Source of the DNA: Klebsiella ornithinolytica NBRC 105727 = ATCC 31898
Lineage (GTDB): Bacteria > Pseudomonadota > Gammaproteobacteria > Enterobacterales > Enterobacteriaceae
Assembly: GCF_001598295.1 (NCBI RefSeq)
Contig: NZ_BCYR01000001.1
Location: 248,001-312,000 of the forward strand
Length of the DNA stretch: 64,000 nt
Reading direction: 5' to 3'
The notes beneath the pieces were generated by a model. The model had not been told where the DNA came from. It did not search any database and was given only the letters and a program-made list of their open reading frames with translations. The position numbers and the translations under genes were made by a program. Shown here piece after piece: positions 25,074-35,074 of this stretch; position 1 is the stretch's first letter; each line of letters starts with the position of its first letter.

Positions 25074-25298
25074 ATGAGCACTCCAGATTTTTCCACTGCA
25101 GAAAATAATCAAGAACTGGCGCAGGAAGTGACCTGCCTGAAAACGCTGCTGACGCTGATGCTCCAGGCAATGGGCCAGGCGGATGCGGGTCGGGTGATTA
25201 TTAAAATGGAAAAACAGATCACGCAGATGGAAGATGAGGCTCAGGCTGCCGTATTCTCCAGCACCGTTAAGCAAATTAAACAAGCTTACCGCCAGTAA
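25074..25298 (+). CDS. yecF: YecF family protein (DUF2594)
   Basis: This 74-residue soluble protein of unknown function matches E. coli YecF ([19 protein letters not shown]). It is almost wholly helical ([28 protein letters not shown]). It lies between uvrY and sdiA, as in E. coli. A ribosome site GAGG precedes the ATG and a strong bidirectional terminator follows. Confidence 0.93.
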   Translation: MSTPDFSTAENNQELAQEVTCLKTLLTLMLQAMGQADAGRVIIKMEKQITQMEDEAQAAVFSSTVKQIKQAYRQ

Positions 25299-25303
25299 CA
25301 GTC

Positions 25304-25332
25304 AACCGGCTGTGAGTTCAGCACAGCCGGTC
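25304..25332. terminator. Bidirectional terminator between yecF and sdiA
   Basis: The stem ACCGGCTGTG / CACAGCCGGT with a 7-base loop lies between two convergent genes. Confidence 0.75.
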
Positions 25333-25364
25333 CCCACGTCTGACACGCAGAACACCCTACCTGC

Positions 25365-26087
25365 TCAAATTAAACCGGTCGCCACCGCATAACAGGCGAT
25401 TTGCGTTTTATTTGGCGCATTGAATTTTCGTTGCATATTTTTTTGATGGAAATTAACGGTATTTTCTGAGATAGAGAGAATAATCGCCACTTCAGCCGAT
25501 GTTTTTCCCTCCGCAGTCCATTTCAATATTTCCAGTTCACGACGACTAAACTTCATTTCCGGCGGCATGACCATCGCATCTTCCAGCCGCAGTAACGTCA
25601 GCAGGCTCAGCTCGGTCAGCGTTCTTAAGCGCATCTCCTGCTCGTCTTCATGAAACGGCCCTGCGCTGCGGCTGCGGCTGGAAACGGACAAAAACCCCTG
25701 AGCATGATTAGGCAAGGTCAGACACTGGGTAACCCCCTTGTTCAACCCGTGATCCCGCGCGCCATCCCACAATTCCGGCGTATCGCGGAAGAGTCTGTCA
25801 TCCCACGGCAGATGGCCACGGAGAAAGTTTTCGGGACGCAATACCGGATCGATAGCAAAATAATTCTCAGCCTGGTAGTGTGTCATCCACGCCTGCGGGT
25901 AGGTCGATTGCAGCGTAATCCTGGGCCGGGTAAAAGGCACGGGGTGGCGTACGCAAAGCGCAAAATAGTCATATTCCAGCCCTTCCGTTTGTTGTTGCAG
26001 GAGATTATAAACTTCCCCTCCCGTCGCGATTGACTGAAATTGTTGCAGCATTTCCCGCCGCCAGCTGAAAAAATCAATGTCCCTCAT
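25365..26087 (-). CDS. sdiA: LuxR-family quorum-sensing receptor SdiA
   Basis: SdiA is an orphan LuxR-type receptor that detects acyl-homoserine lactones made by other species, since no luxI-type synthase is nearby. The 240-residue product matches the E. coli length from ATG 26087 (MRDIDFFSWRREML); the open frame continues upstream without conservation. The N-terminal autoinducer domain keeps the pocket residues Trp and Tyr/Asp (LEYDYFALCVRHPVPFTRP; YQAENYFAIDPV), and the C-terminal HTH reads FSRRELEILKWTAEGKTSAEVAIILSISENTV. It is convergent with yecF. Confidence 0.95.
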   Translation of the reverse strand: MRDIDFFSWRREMLQQFQSIATGGEVYNLLQQQTEGLEYDYFALCVRHPVPFTRPRITLQSTYPQAWMTHYQAENYFAIDPVLRPENFLRGHLPWDDRLFRDTPELWDGARDHGLNKGVTQCLTLPNHAQGFLSVSSRSRSAGPFHEDEQEMRLRTLTELSLLTLLRLEDAMVMPPEMKFSRRELEILKWTAEGKTSAEVAIILSISENTVNFHQKNMQRKFNAPNKTQIACYAVATGLI

Positions 26088-26232
26088 AACCGACCAAATA
26101 ACTCCTGAGTAATAATCATTATTAGAAATACAGAAAACTAACACATAAATCTTATTTATATGTATAAAATATCGTATGCATCGCACTTATTAGGCCATGA
26201 CTGGCGCTCCTCACCCGTTACCGGAGAAAAGT

Positions 26233-27591
26233 ATGTCGGATCCATTATCGCTAAACACGATATATTCCCGGCTATGGCAGGCCTTTAGTTCCCACCCGGC
26301 CCCGGAAGTCGAATTTACCCAGACGGGGGCGTTGCGTTCCTGCTTTGCCGTCACCGATTTTGCCTCAGCTTCTATTGCCGTCGCGGGCGGTCAACTGGCA
26401 CAACTATCAGGCTCTCCCTCGCCCATCCGGGTCGACCGGCGCCTCGCGTCTTACTGGTTTAATCATAGCCTGTATCCTGTAAACCGGCCGCCCCAGTCGC
26501 TTTGGGATCCCCTGGCCGGCGACTACCCGACTGAGGAAGGCTGGATCCGTTTGCATACCAACGCACATCACCACCGTCGTGCCATGGCGCGCGTTTTAGG
26601 TGAACATGACTCCCGGGCTTCTCTGGCGTCCGCGGTTAGTCAGTGGCAGGCTGAGGCGCTTGAACAAGCGGTCGTCGAAGCAGGCGGTTGTGCGGCGGCA
26701 ATGCGCAGCGCCCGACAATGGCAGGCGCACCCGCAGGGCATGGCGGTCAGTCAGGAACCGCTGCTGATCGAAACACCGTTACCGTCTGGCTCCCCCGTCG
26801 ACTGGCGTTTATCTCGCAGCAGGCCGCTGCTCGGCATTCGGGTTCTCGATCTGACGCGGATTATTGCCGGACCGGTGGCCACCCGTCTGCTCGCCGGCCT
26901 CGGTGCGCAGGTGCTGCGGATCGATCCGCCAGACTGGTATGAGCCGACGCTCGAGGAGGAAATCACGCCCGGCAAGCGCTGCGCACGACTGAATATTAAA
27001 ACAGCAATCGATAAGCAACGTTTAATAGATTTGCTCTCTCAGGCTGATGTTATCGTACACGGCTACCGTGCCGATGCGCTGGACACCCTGGGATTCGATA
27101 GCGAAACGCGGGCTCGACTCAGACCAGGGCTGGTCGATGTGTCGCTGAATGCCTGGGGATGGAGCGGTCCGTGGCGTAACCGCCGCGGTTTTGACAGTCT
27201 GGTGCAGATGGCCTGCGGCATTGCCGCAGCCGGTCAACAGTGGCGCCTGGCGGATAAACCGGTGCCTCTGCCGGTTCAGGCCCTGGATCATGCCACCGGT
27301 TATTTAATGGCTGCCGCGGTACTCAAAGGTCTTTATCGTCGTGCGACCTGCGGTGAGGGTTACCGCGCGCGCCTGTCGCTGGCTCGGGTGGCGGCATGCT
27401 TAATGCAATATCCCACGCCAGAAAGCCCCCTCTCTTTTCGTGAACCGCAGCGGGGCGATTTCCAGCCGGCGCTGGAGTGGTCAGCTTTCGGCCTGGGTGA
27501 GCGTCTGCGCTTTCCGTTACAGCTGGCGGGAACACCGGTGGTCTGGTCGCGGCCGCCCTCGCCGCTGGGGACGGCCGCCGCGAGCTGGTAA
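26233..27591 (+). CDS. Family III (CaiB/BaiF-type) CoA-transferase with inverted domain order
   Basis: This 452-residue cytoplasmic protein belongs to the class III CoA-transferases, which move CoA between carboxylic acids through an Asp-bound anhydride. The usual N-terminal signature, GIRVLDLTRIIAGPVATRLL followed by AGLGAQVLRID, appears only at about residue 205, followed by the catalytic-Asp segment RRGFDSLVQMACG (about 320-332). The first 195 residues instead look like the family's C-terminal region (GDYPTEEGWIRLHTNAHHHR, then a short helix and AHPQGMAVS). The halves are thus permuted, or a truncated copy is fused to a second one. I chose ATG 26233 for its GGAGAA ribosome site. It lies between sdiA and tcyN, and E. 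coli has no gene here. Substrate unknown. Confidence 0.75.
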   Translation: MSDPLSLNTIYSRLWQAFSSHPAPEVEFTQTGALRSCFAVTDFASASIAVAGGQLAQLSGSPSPIRVDRRLASYWFNHSLYPVNRPPQSLWDPLAGDYPTEEGWIRLHTNAHHHRRAMARVLGEHDSRASLASAVSQWQAEALEQAVVEAGGCAAAMRSARQWQAHPQGMAVSQEPLLIETPLPSGSPVDWRLSRSRPLLGIRVLDLTRIIAGPVATRLLAGLGAQVLRIDPPDWYEPTLEEEITPGKRCARLNIKTAIDKQRLIDLLSQADVIVHGYRADALDTLGFDSETRARLRPGLVDVSLNAWGWSGPWRNRRGFDSLVQMACGIAAAGQQWRLADKPVPLPVQALDHATGYLMAAAVLKGLYRRATCGEGYRARLSLARVAACLMQYPTPESPLSFREPQRGDFQPALEWSAFGLGERLRFPLQLAGTPVVWSRPPSPLGTAAASW

Positions 27592-27594
27592 AAA

Positions 27595-28347
27595 TTACTG
27601 CATCAGAAATTTTTCAAGGAACTGGCGGGTGCGCGGCTGCTGCGGGTTAGCAAACAGCGCTTTCGCCTCACCCTGTTCGACGATACGCCCCTGGTCCATA
27701 AAAATAGCGCGGTCCGCGACATCGCGGGCAAAGCTCATTTCATGAGTCACAATCACCATCGTGCGCTTCTCCTGCGCCAGCTGGCGAATGGTGTTCAGCA
27801 CCTCGCCAACCAGCTCAGGATCGAGAGCCGATGTCGGCTCATCAAACAGAATCACATCCGGGCGCATCGCCAGCGCACGCGCGATGGCCACACGCTGCTG
27901 CTGGCCGCCGGACAGACGGCGGGGATAGCTGTTTTCTTTACCGTTCAGCCCCACTTTTGCCAGCAGTTCCCGGGCGCGAACAATGGATTCGTTTTTATCC
28001 TCACCCTTGACGATAACCGGCCCCTCAATGATGTTTTCCAGTACCGTACGATGCGGGAACAGGTTAAAGCTCTGGAACACGAAACCCACATGCTGGCGCA
28101 GGCGGCGAATCAACCCTTTTTGCTGGCTGAAACTGCGCGCGGTATCAATGGTCACATCGCCCACCCGGATGGTCCCGCTTTCCGGCTGTTCCAGCAGGTT
28201 AATACTGCGCAGCAGCGTCGTTTTACCGGAGCCGCTGGGGCCGATGATCGCCACCACTTCCCCCTCCTGGACATTGAGGTCGATACCGTGCAGTACCGTC
28301 TGGCCGTGGAATTTTTTCACCAGGTTTTTGACTTCAATGGCACTCAT
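27595..28347 (-). CDS. tcyN: L-cystine ABC transporter ATP-binding protein TcyN
   Basis: This is the ATPase of the cystine/diaminopimelate importer (YecC in E. coli). The 250-residue single nucleotide-binding domain has Walker [10 protein letters not shown] (about residue 33), Q-loop FQSFNLFPH, signature [14 protein letters not shown] and Walker [15 protein letters not shown], typical of polar amino acid transporters. Its ATG overlaps the tcyL stop (ATGA), so the two are translationally coupled. It is the last gene of the tcyJ-dcyD-tcyL-tcyN group and ends three bases from the convergent CoA-transferase gene. Confidence 0.96.
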   Translation of the reverse strand: MSAIEVKNLVKKFHGQTVLHGIDLNVQEGEVVAIIGPSGSGKTTLLRSINLLEQPESGTIRVGDVTIDTARSFSQQKGLIRRLRQHVGFVFQSFNLFPHRTVLENIIEGPVIVKGEDKNESIVRARELLAKVGLNGKENSYPRRLSGGQQQRVAIARALAMRPDVILFDEPTSALDPELVGEVLNTIRQLAQEKRTMVIVTHEMSFARDVADRAIFMDQGRIVEQGEAKALFANPQQPRTRQFLEKFLMQ

Positions 28348-29012
28348 TTTGGATCACGCTCCTGGCGATTCAGCTGGTTTTCAAAATAGTTCTGCAACGA
28401 GGACAGCACCGTCGCCATCACCCAGTAAATCAGCGATGCGGCCAGATACATAGTAAATACCTCCAGGGTGCGCGAGGTAATCAGCTGCGCCTGACGGAAC
28501 AGTTCCGGAACCTGAATGGTGGCCGCCAGCGAGGTATCTTTTACCAGGCTGATAAAACTATTGGAGAGCGGCGGCAGCGCCACGCGCGCAGCCTGCGGCA
28601 AAATCGCCCGGCGCAGGGTTTGCCACGGCGTCATACCGATACTGGCCGCCGCTTCCCACTGCCCTTTGTCAATCGAGGCGATCGCCGCCCGCAGCGTTTC
28701 CGCCGCGTAGGCCGCGGTGTTAAGCGACAGGCCAATCATCGCCGCCGGGATCGGGTCGAGCTCAATACCAAACTGCGGCAGACCATAATAGATCATAAAC
28801 AGCTGGGCAATCAGCGGGGTACCGCGGAAGATGGAGATATACATTCTCGCCAGCCATTTCACCGGCCACAGAGGCGACATCCGCATCAAAGCGAGGATAA
28901 AGCCCAGCACCAGGCCAAAGAACATACCGCCGATGCTCAGCTGTAAAGTAAACACCGCGCCTTTCAGCAGATAAGGCGCGGAATCGATAACCAGTTGGAT
29001 ACTCTCTTGCAT
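28344..29012 (-). CDS. tcyL: L-cystine ABC transporter permease TcyL
   Basis: This is the inner-membrane permease (YecS) of the cystine importer, 222 residues with about five membrane helices; it forms a homodimer. The EAA loop that docks the ATPase is visible as EAAASIGMTPWQTLRRAILPQA (about residues 130-151). It lies between dcyD and tcyN, as in E. coli. Confidence 0.96.
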   Translation of the reverse strand: MQESIQLVIDSAPYLLKGAVFTLQLSIGGMFFGLVLGFILALMRMSPLWPVKWLARMYISIFRGTPLIAQLFMIYYGLPQFGIELDPIPAAMIGLSLNTAAYAAETLRAAIASIDKGQWEAAASIGMTPWQTLRRAILPQAARVALPPLSNSFISLVKDTSLAATIQVPELFRQAQLITSRTLEVFTMYLAASLIYWVMATVLSSLQNYFENQLNRQERDPK

Positions 29013-29027
29013 TCTGTATGTTCTGCT

Positions 29028-30097
<1,070 letters not shown>

Positions 30098-30108
30098 ACC
30101 GCCCGCCG

Positions 30109-30909
30109 TTACATCGTCACGTCAGCGCCAAACCATTTTTCCGACAGCGCTTTCAGGCTGCCATCTTTCTGCATATCTGCAATCGCGCCATCAACCGCTT
30201 TCAGCAGGTCTTCGTTGCCTTTACGCAACGCCACGCCAGACTCCTGACGGGAGAACGCTTCGCCGGTCACCGCCAGGGTATTGCCGGTTTTCTTCACCAG
30301 ATCCAGCGCCGCCAGGCGATCGACCAGAATCGCGTCAATACGGCCCACGCGCAGATCCTGATATTTAGTCGGGTCATCATCATAGGTACGAATATCTACG
30401 CCCTGGACGTTCTGGCGCAGCCACTCTTCGTAGTTGGTCCCCAGACCGACGCCGACTTTTTTACCTTTCAGGTCCGCTGCGGTTTTGATAATGCCTTCAT
30501 TGCCTTTTTTCACCAGCGCCTGGATACCCGACACCGTATAGGGGGTAGAGAAGTCATACTTTTGCTTGCGCTGGTCGGAAATGGTGACCTGGTTAATCAC
30601 CACGTCAATACGTTTAGAATCGAGGGAAGCCAGCATGCCGTCCCATTTGGTCGGTTTCAGATCGGCCTTCACGCCCAGATGTTTCGCCAGTTCATTAGCA
30701 AAATCAACCTCGAAACCGGTCAGCTTTCCGTCGTCGCCCTGATAGCTGAACGGCGGATAGGTCCCTTCCAGGCCTACGCGCAGCGTCCCGCGCTCTTTAA
30801 TCTGCCCGAGCAGATTTTCCGCAGCAAACGATTTTGCGCTGACGCCGGCCATTAAAACTACAGCCATCGCGCCCATCAGCGCCTGACGACCCAGAAGTGC
30901 TAATTTCAT
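30109..30909 (-). CDS. tcyJ: L-cystine-binding periplasmic protein TcyJ (FliY)
   Basis: This is the solute-binding protein of the cystine importer, 266 residues with a signal peptide (LALLGRQALMGAMAVVLMAG, then cleavage after SFA) and type II periplasmic binding-fold motifs (LRVGLEGTYPPFSYQGDDGKLTGFEVD). In E. coli it is called fliY because the fliA-fliZ genes lie next to it; here no fli gene is present and amyA follows on the other side. Confidence 0.96.
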   Translation of the reverse strand: MKLALLGRQALMGAMAVVLMAGVSAKSFAAENLLGQIKERGTLRVGLEGTYPPFSYQGDDGKLTGFEVDFANELAKHLGVKADLKPTKWDGMLASLDSKRIDVVINQVTISDQRKQKYDFSTPYTVSGIQALVKKGNEGIIKTAADLKGKKVGVGLGTNYEEWLRQNVQGVDIRTYDDDPTKYQDLRVGRIDAILVDRLAALDLVKKTGNTLAVTGEAFSRQESGVALRKGNEDLLKAVDGAIADMQKDGSLKALSEKWFGADVTM

Positions 30910-31109
30910 AGATGCCCCTGATAAGTGATATTTTCCAGTAGTGTAAGGCGTTTAGTTTCGCTCACCAACACCTATACGCTACATCTTATTCCGAAATATT
31001 ATATATGCAGCGATTTAAGACATAGCGAAAAGAGAGCCAAAATTGATCGGATTTGCTGGAGATATCTCATACTGCAAAGGTCAGCTTGATGACGTCTGGA
31101 GCATGGAAG

Positions 31110-32597
31110 ATGAAAAACCCCACGTTACTGCAGTGCTTTCACTGGTATTACCCCGCCGGCGGCGAGTTGTGGCGCGAAGTCGAAGCCCTGGCCCCGAACC
31201 TGAATGAAATTGGCATTAACATGATTTGGCTACCGCCGGCTTACAAAGGGGCGTCCGGCGGTTACTCCGTCGGCTACGACAGCTACGATCTGTTTGACCT
31301 CGGCGAGTTCGACCAAAAAGGCTCCATTGCCACGAAATATGGTGATAAAGCCCAGCTCCTTGCCGCCATTGCGGCCCTTCACCAGCACGATATTGCGGTG
31401 CTGCTTGATGTGGTGGTCAACCACAAGATGGGCGCAGATGAGAAAGAGCATATTCGCGTGCAGCGCGTCGATGAGCAGGACCGGACGCAAATCGCGGAGG
31501 AGATTATCGAGTGCGAAGCCTGGACACGCTACACCTTCCCGGTCCGGGACGGGCAGTACTCTCAGTTTATCTGGGACTACAAATGTTTCAGCGGCGTCGA
31601 TCACATCGAGAATCCCGACGAGGACGGCGTTTTTAAAATTGTTAACGATTATACCGGCGAAGGCTGGAGCGATCAGGTCGATGATGAGATGGGTAATTTC
31701 GATTACCTGATGGGCGAGAATATTGATTTCCGCAATCATGCGGTCGCCGAAGAACTGAAGTACTGGGCCCGCTGGGTTATGGAGCAAACCGGCTGCGACG
31801 GTTTTCGTCTCGATGCGGTTAAACATATTCCCGCATGGTTTTATAAAGCGTGGATTGACCACGTCCAGGAAGTGGCGACAAAGCCGTTGTTTATCGTGGC
31901 GGAGTACTGGTCGCATGAAGTTGATAAGCTCCAGCAATATATTGAGCGCGTCGACGGTAAAACGATGCTGTTTGACGCCCCTTTGCAGATGAAGTTTCAC
32001 GAGGCGTCACGTCAGGGGCGCGACTACGATATGAGCCAGATTTTTAGCGGCACGCTGGTTGAAAGCGACCCGTTTCATGCCGTTACGCTGGTGACCAACC
32101 ATGACACTCAACCCTTGCAGGCACTGGAGGCCCCCGTCGAACCGTGGTTCAAACCGCTGGCCTATGCGCTCATTCTGCTGCGCGAAAACGGCGTCCCCTC
32201 GGTTTTTTATGCCGACCTCTTCGGCGCCAGCTATGAAGATACCGGTGGTGATGGCCAGACCTATGCCATTGAGATGCCGGTTATTGAGCAACTGCATGAA
32301 CTGATTGATGCCCGCCAGCGTTTTGCCCACGGCGTCCAGACGCTGTGGTTCGATCATCCCAACTGCATTGCGTTCAGCCGCAGCGGCACCGATGAAGATC
32401 CGGGATGCGTCGTTGTATTGTCTAACGGCGATGAGGGAGAGAAGCAGCTGCCGCTGGGCGCCAACTATGGCAATAAGCGCTGGAAAGATTTTCTGGGCAA
32501 TCGCCAGGAGGTGGTAGAAACCGACGACGAAGGCTGCGGCACTTTTACCTGCAACGGCGGAAGCGTCAGCGTTTGGGTCATTGAGGAGGTGCTGTAG
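31110..32597 (+). CDS. amyA: Cytoplasmic alpha-amylase AmyA
   Basis: AmyA is a cytoplasmic GH13 alpha-amylase that cleaves internal alpha-1,4 links in maltodextrins and glycogen-type chains. I start it at ATG 31110 ([15 protein letters not shown]), giving 495 residues as in E. coli. Catalytic regions are visible: DVVVNHKMG (region I), [10 protein letters not shown] (nucleophile Asp, about residue 235), VAEYWS (general acid Glu, about 265) and VTNHDTQP (about 332). There is no signal peptide. It follows tcyJ divergently with only about 200 bases between, where E. coli has fliA, fliC, fliD and other flagellar genes. Confidence 0.96.
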   Translation: MKNPTLLQCFHWYYPAGGELWREVEALAPNLNEIGINMIWLPPAYKGASGGYSVGYDSYDLFDLGEFDQKGSIATKYGDKAQLLAAIAALHQHDIAVLLDVVVNHKMGADEKEHIRVQRVDEQDRTQIAEEIIECEAWTRYTFPVRDGQYSQFIWDYKCFSGVDHIENPDEDGVFKIVNDYTGEGWSDQVDDEMGNFDYLMGENIDFRNHAVAEELKYWARWVMEQTGCDGFRLDAVKHIPAWFYKAWIDHVQEVATKPLFIVAEYWSHEVDKLQQYIERVDGKTMLFDAPLQMKFHEASRQGRDYDMSQIFSGTLVESDPFHAVTLVTNHDTQPLQALEAPVEPWFKPLAYALILLRENGVPSVFYADLFGASYEDTGGDGQTYAIEMPVIEQLHELIDARQRFAHGVQTLWFDHPNCIAFSRSGTDEDPGCVVVLSNGDEGEKQLPLGANYGNKRWKDFLGNRQEVVETDDEGCGTFTCNGGSVSVWVIEEVL

Positions 32598-32643
32598 TCG
32601 TTGGAAGCTCGCGGGCTGAACGTTGCCTCAGCCCGCACCTGCA

Positions 32644-33057
32644 TTAGTTCACGCTTTTCCCTGCCGCGGCTTTTTTCCACGCCTGCTCGCACTCGGCGGT
32701 CAGGCGGTCAACGCGAGTCAGGGTCATGCGATCGTATTGCAGCGTATTACCAGAGCGCTCAACAGGATAAACATCGAGTCTGGAGGTGACGTTATAGACC
32801 TGCTCGTCACGCAGCATTAATTTACCCGGCGTGGCGATGACGCGCTGCCACTGACGACAATCCAGGGTGTCGCCATTTTTCGTCACAATCAGGCTGGCAA
32901 TCGCGTCCGGGCTCATCATTTCGCTCTGCGGGCCTTTTGACTGCCAGTATCCCTCTAACCCGGCGGGCGCTGGCGCTTTAACGACGGTATCGTAATTATC
33001 AACCTGGACACACCCGGCCAGCATCAACAGCGCACCGACAATCACTAACTTTTTCAT
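32644..33057 (-). CDS. yedD: Lipoprotein YedD
   Basis: This 137-residue lipoprotein of unknown function has a short signal peptide ending in lipobox LAGC (KKLVIVGALLMLAGCVQV). The body (LIVTKNGDTLDCRQWQRVIA and a C-terminal TLTRVDRLTAECEQAW) matches E. coli YedD. I chose the ATG at 33057, directly before KKL; an ATG one codon upstream is equally possible. It is convergent with amyA. Confidence 0.9.
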   Translation of the reverse strand: MKKLVIVGALLMLAGCVQVDNYDTVVKAPAPAGLEGYWQSKGPQSEMMSPDAIASLIVTKNGDTLDCRQWQRVIATPGKLMLRDEQVYNVTSRLDVYPVERSGNTLQYDRMTLTRVDRLTAECEQAWKKAAAGKSVN

Positions 33058-33267
33058 CATCCATCCCACAAACCGATAAAAAAGTATTGTGGCATTAAAG
33101 CGTTAAGCCCGCCACCCCTGCCGTTGACCGGCGTCAAACTTGCCAACATGACCGTACGCAAAACGCCACCGTCGCTCCAGGAAAAAATGCAGCCGACCGC
33201 CGCATTATTAATTAATAACGATCATGAAGGGCCGATGACAAAGCGCTGGCTATTTACGCAATCAACA

Positions 33268-33281
33268 TAAGGAAAATCCTA
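33268..33281 (+). promoter_or_regulatory. RcsAB box upstream of rcsA
   Basis: TAAGGAAAATCCTA matches the RcsAB box (TAAGAAT-ATTCCTA type) and is almost palindromic. It lies about 250 bases before rcsA, consistent with known autoactivation of rcsA by RcsAB. A second, weaker box-like sequence (GGGAGTATTCCTGG) lies at 33372-33385. No gene is present in the 472-base gap between yedD and rcsA. Confidence 0.75.
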
Positions 33282-33529
33282 AAAATATTTATTATTTGTG
33301 GCCCACGCTCTCTGGAAAAGAGGCAATTTTGCTTTTAATTCCCTCACATAACCCGGGCCACACATTACTTTGGGAGTATTCCTGGCAAATTATGGGCAAT
33401 ATTACGGAATAGTTTAGACTCTCTGATGGTTCCTGTGCTGAACCGGGTTTTTATTACCCACTTAAATGGATTTCATCGCGCTTGTCGGCGAGGGATAAAT
33501 TATCGTTACGTGTTGATTGAGGATGGGTC

Positions 33530-34153
33530 ATGTCAACGATTATCATGGATTTGTGTAGCTATACCCGGCTGGGATTGTCCGGGTATCTGACAAGCCGGGG
33601 AATAAAAAAGCGCGACATTAGTGAAGTACATTCTGTGGAATGCCTGAAAGAGGCCTGTGAATTCATGCATCCGGCAGTGGTATTTATCAATGAAGATTGC
33701 TTTATTCATCATCCGGACAGCAATCAGCTTATCCGGCATATCATTACCCAGCACCCTGGGACGTTATTTGTTATCTTTATGTCGTTAGCTAACATTCATT
33801 TCGATCGCTATCTGCTGGTGCGCAAGAATTTACTTATTAGCTCCAAATCGCTGACGCCAAAAGACCTTGATGAAATTCTGGGTAATCGCCTTAAATACGA
33901 TAACTACAGCAGCGCCCGTATCAATATACCGACACTGTCGCTCAGTCGTACCGAATCGAATATGTTGCAAATGTGGATGGCGGGCTATGGTACAGCGCAG
34001 ATTTCAAGCCAGATGAACATCAAGGCAAAGACGGTTTCGTCGCATAAAGGAAATATTAAAAAGAAAATTCAGACCCACAATAAACAGGTGATTTACCATA
34101 TCGTACGCCTGGCGGAAAACATTACCAGCGGAATACACGTTAACCTGCGCTGA
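33530..34153 (+). CDS. rcsA: Transcriptional activator of capsule synthesis RcsA
   Basis: RcsA is an unstable (Lon-degraded) LuxR-type co-activator that pairs with RcsB to switch on capsule genes. The 207-residue product matches the family length; the start [20 protein letters not shown] is conserved and the C-terminal HTH reads [43 protein letters not shown]. The middle third is more divergent from E. coli, as expected for Klebsiella. It lies next to dsrB and, unlike in E. coli, directly after yedD without the fliE-R block. Confidence 0.95.
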   Translation: MSTIIMDLCSYTRLGLSGYLTSRGIKKRDISEVHSVECLKEACEFMHPAVVFINEDCFIHHPDSNQLIRHIITQHPGTLFVIFMSLANIHFDRYLLVRKNLLISSKSLTPKDLDEILGNRLKYDNYSSARINIPTLSLSRTESNMLQMWMAGYGTAQISSQMNIKAKTVSSHKGNIKKKIQTHNKQVIYHIVRLAENITSGIHVNLR

Positions 34154-34207
34154 ACCAGGCGCAGGCAAAACTGGCGGTGCTCTCCGCCAGTTCAGATGCC
34201 TTACGAA

Positions 34208-34399
<192 letters not shown>

Positions 34400-34576
34400 T
34401 TATCTCCTCTATTTTTGAGCCAGTGTAGAACAAAACTGCCCGCTGTGCAGCGCCCTGCCCGGTGAGTGCGTTTTTATCGACCATCCGCCATTACGACGGC
34501 CCCTATGCCGCGCCGACCATCCGGTGATTTTTTGCCTATACTTAAACAGGCACGATCTGAGCCAAGCGAGGTAGCC

Positions 34577-34807
34577 ATGATGAAAACCGCCAAAGATAGT
34601 GGATATGCGGGAAGTCGCGGGGTGAATGTCGATGTTGATGCCCTGCTGGCGGCGATTAATGAAATCAGCGAGAGCGAGATACGGCGTTCGCGCGACGATC
34701 CGCATCACGTCAGCGTTGATGGCCGCGACTATCACACCTGGTGCGAACTAGCGGAAGCGTTTGAACTCGATATTCATGACTTTAGCGTCACGGAGATCAA
34801 CCGCTAG
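34577..34807 (+). CDS. yodD: YodD family peroxide/acid-response protein
   Basis: This small protein of 76 residues resembles E. coli YodD (75 residues): VDVDALLAAINEISESE, then VSVDGRDYHTW and ELDIHDFSV. The open frame extends upstream, but only from ATG 34577 is there a ribosome site (GAGG) and similarity. In E. coli yodD is induced by peroxide, copper and acid; its biochemical role is unknown. It is convergent with the DsrA RNA gene. Confidence 0.88.
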   Translation: MMKTAKDSGYAGSRGVNVDVDALLAAINEISESEIRRSRDDPHHVSVDGRDYHTWCELAEAFELDIHDFSVTEINR

Positions 34808-34816
34808 GTACAGGTG

Positions 34817-34900
34817 AAAAAAATCCCGACTCGCAGGAGTCGGGATGAAACTTGCTAATGCAAGAAGCACTTGAAAATTCGTTACACCGGGATATCCGTT
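34817..34900 (-). ncRNA. dsrA: DsrA small regulatory RNA
   Basis: On the minus strand the segment GGTGTAACGAATTTT, then AAGTGCTTCTTGC and AGCAAGTTTCATCCCGAC, matches E. coli DsrA. It ends in a perfect terminator hairpin (TCCCGACTC / GAGTCGGGA) and a T run. DsrA is an Hfq-bound RNA that opens the rpoS leader for translation and represses hns. The 5' end (about 34900) is inferred by alignment; the first stem is shorter than in E. coli. It lies between yodD and dgcQ, the conserved location. Confidence 0.93.
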
Positions 34901-35074
34901 GCGGGAAAACATTATCCTCAATTATTTTGCATGACAAGAGCTATTCATGAAGAAAATAATTGAGAAATGGGATGAACTTTCTGTCACTCTCCCAGAATGC
35001 TGATGGCGCAAGGGTTTGTTGCGTTCTTTTTTCTCCGATCGCGCATTGGTCACGGGTGTTTTTTAAGATAAATC

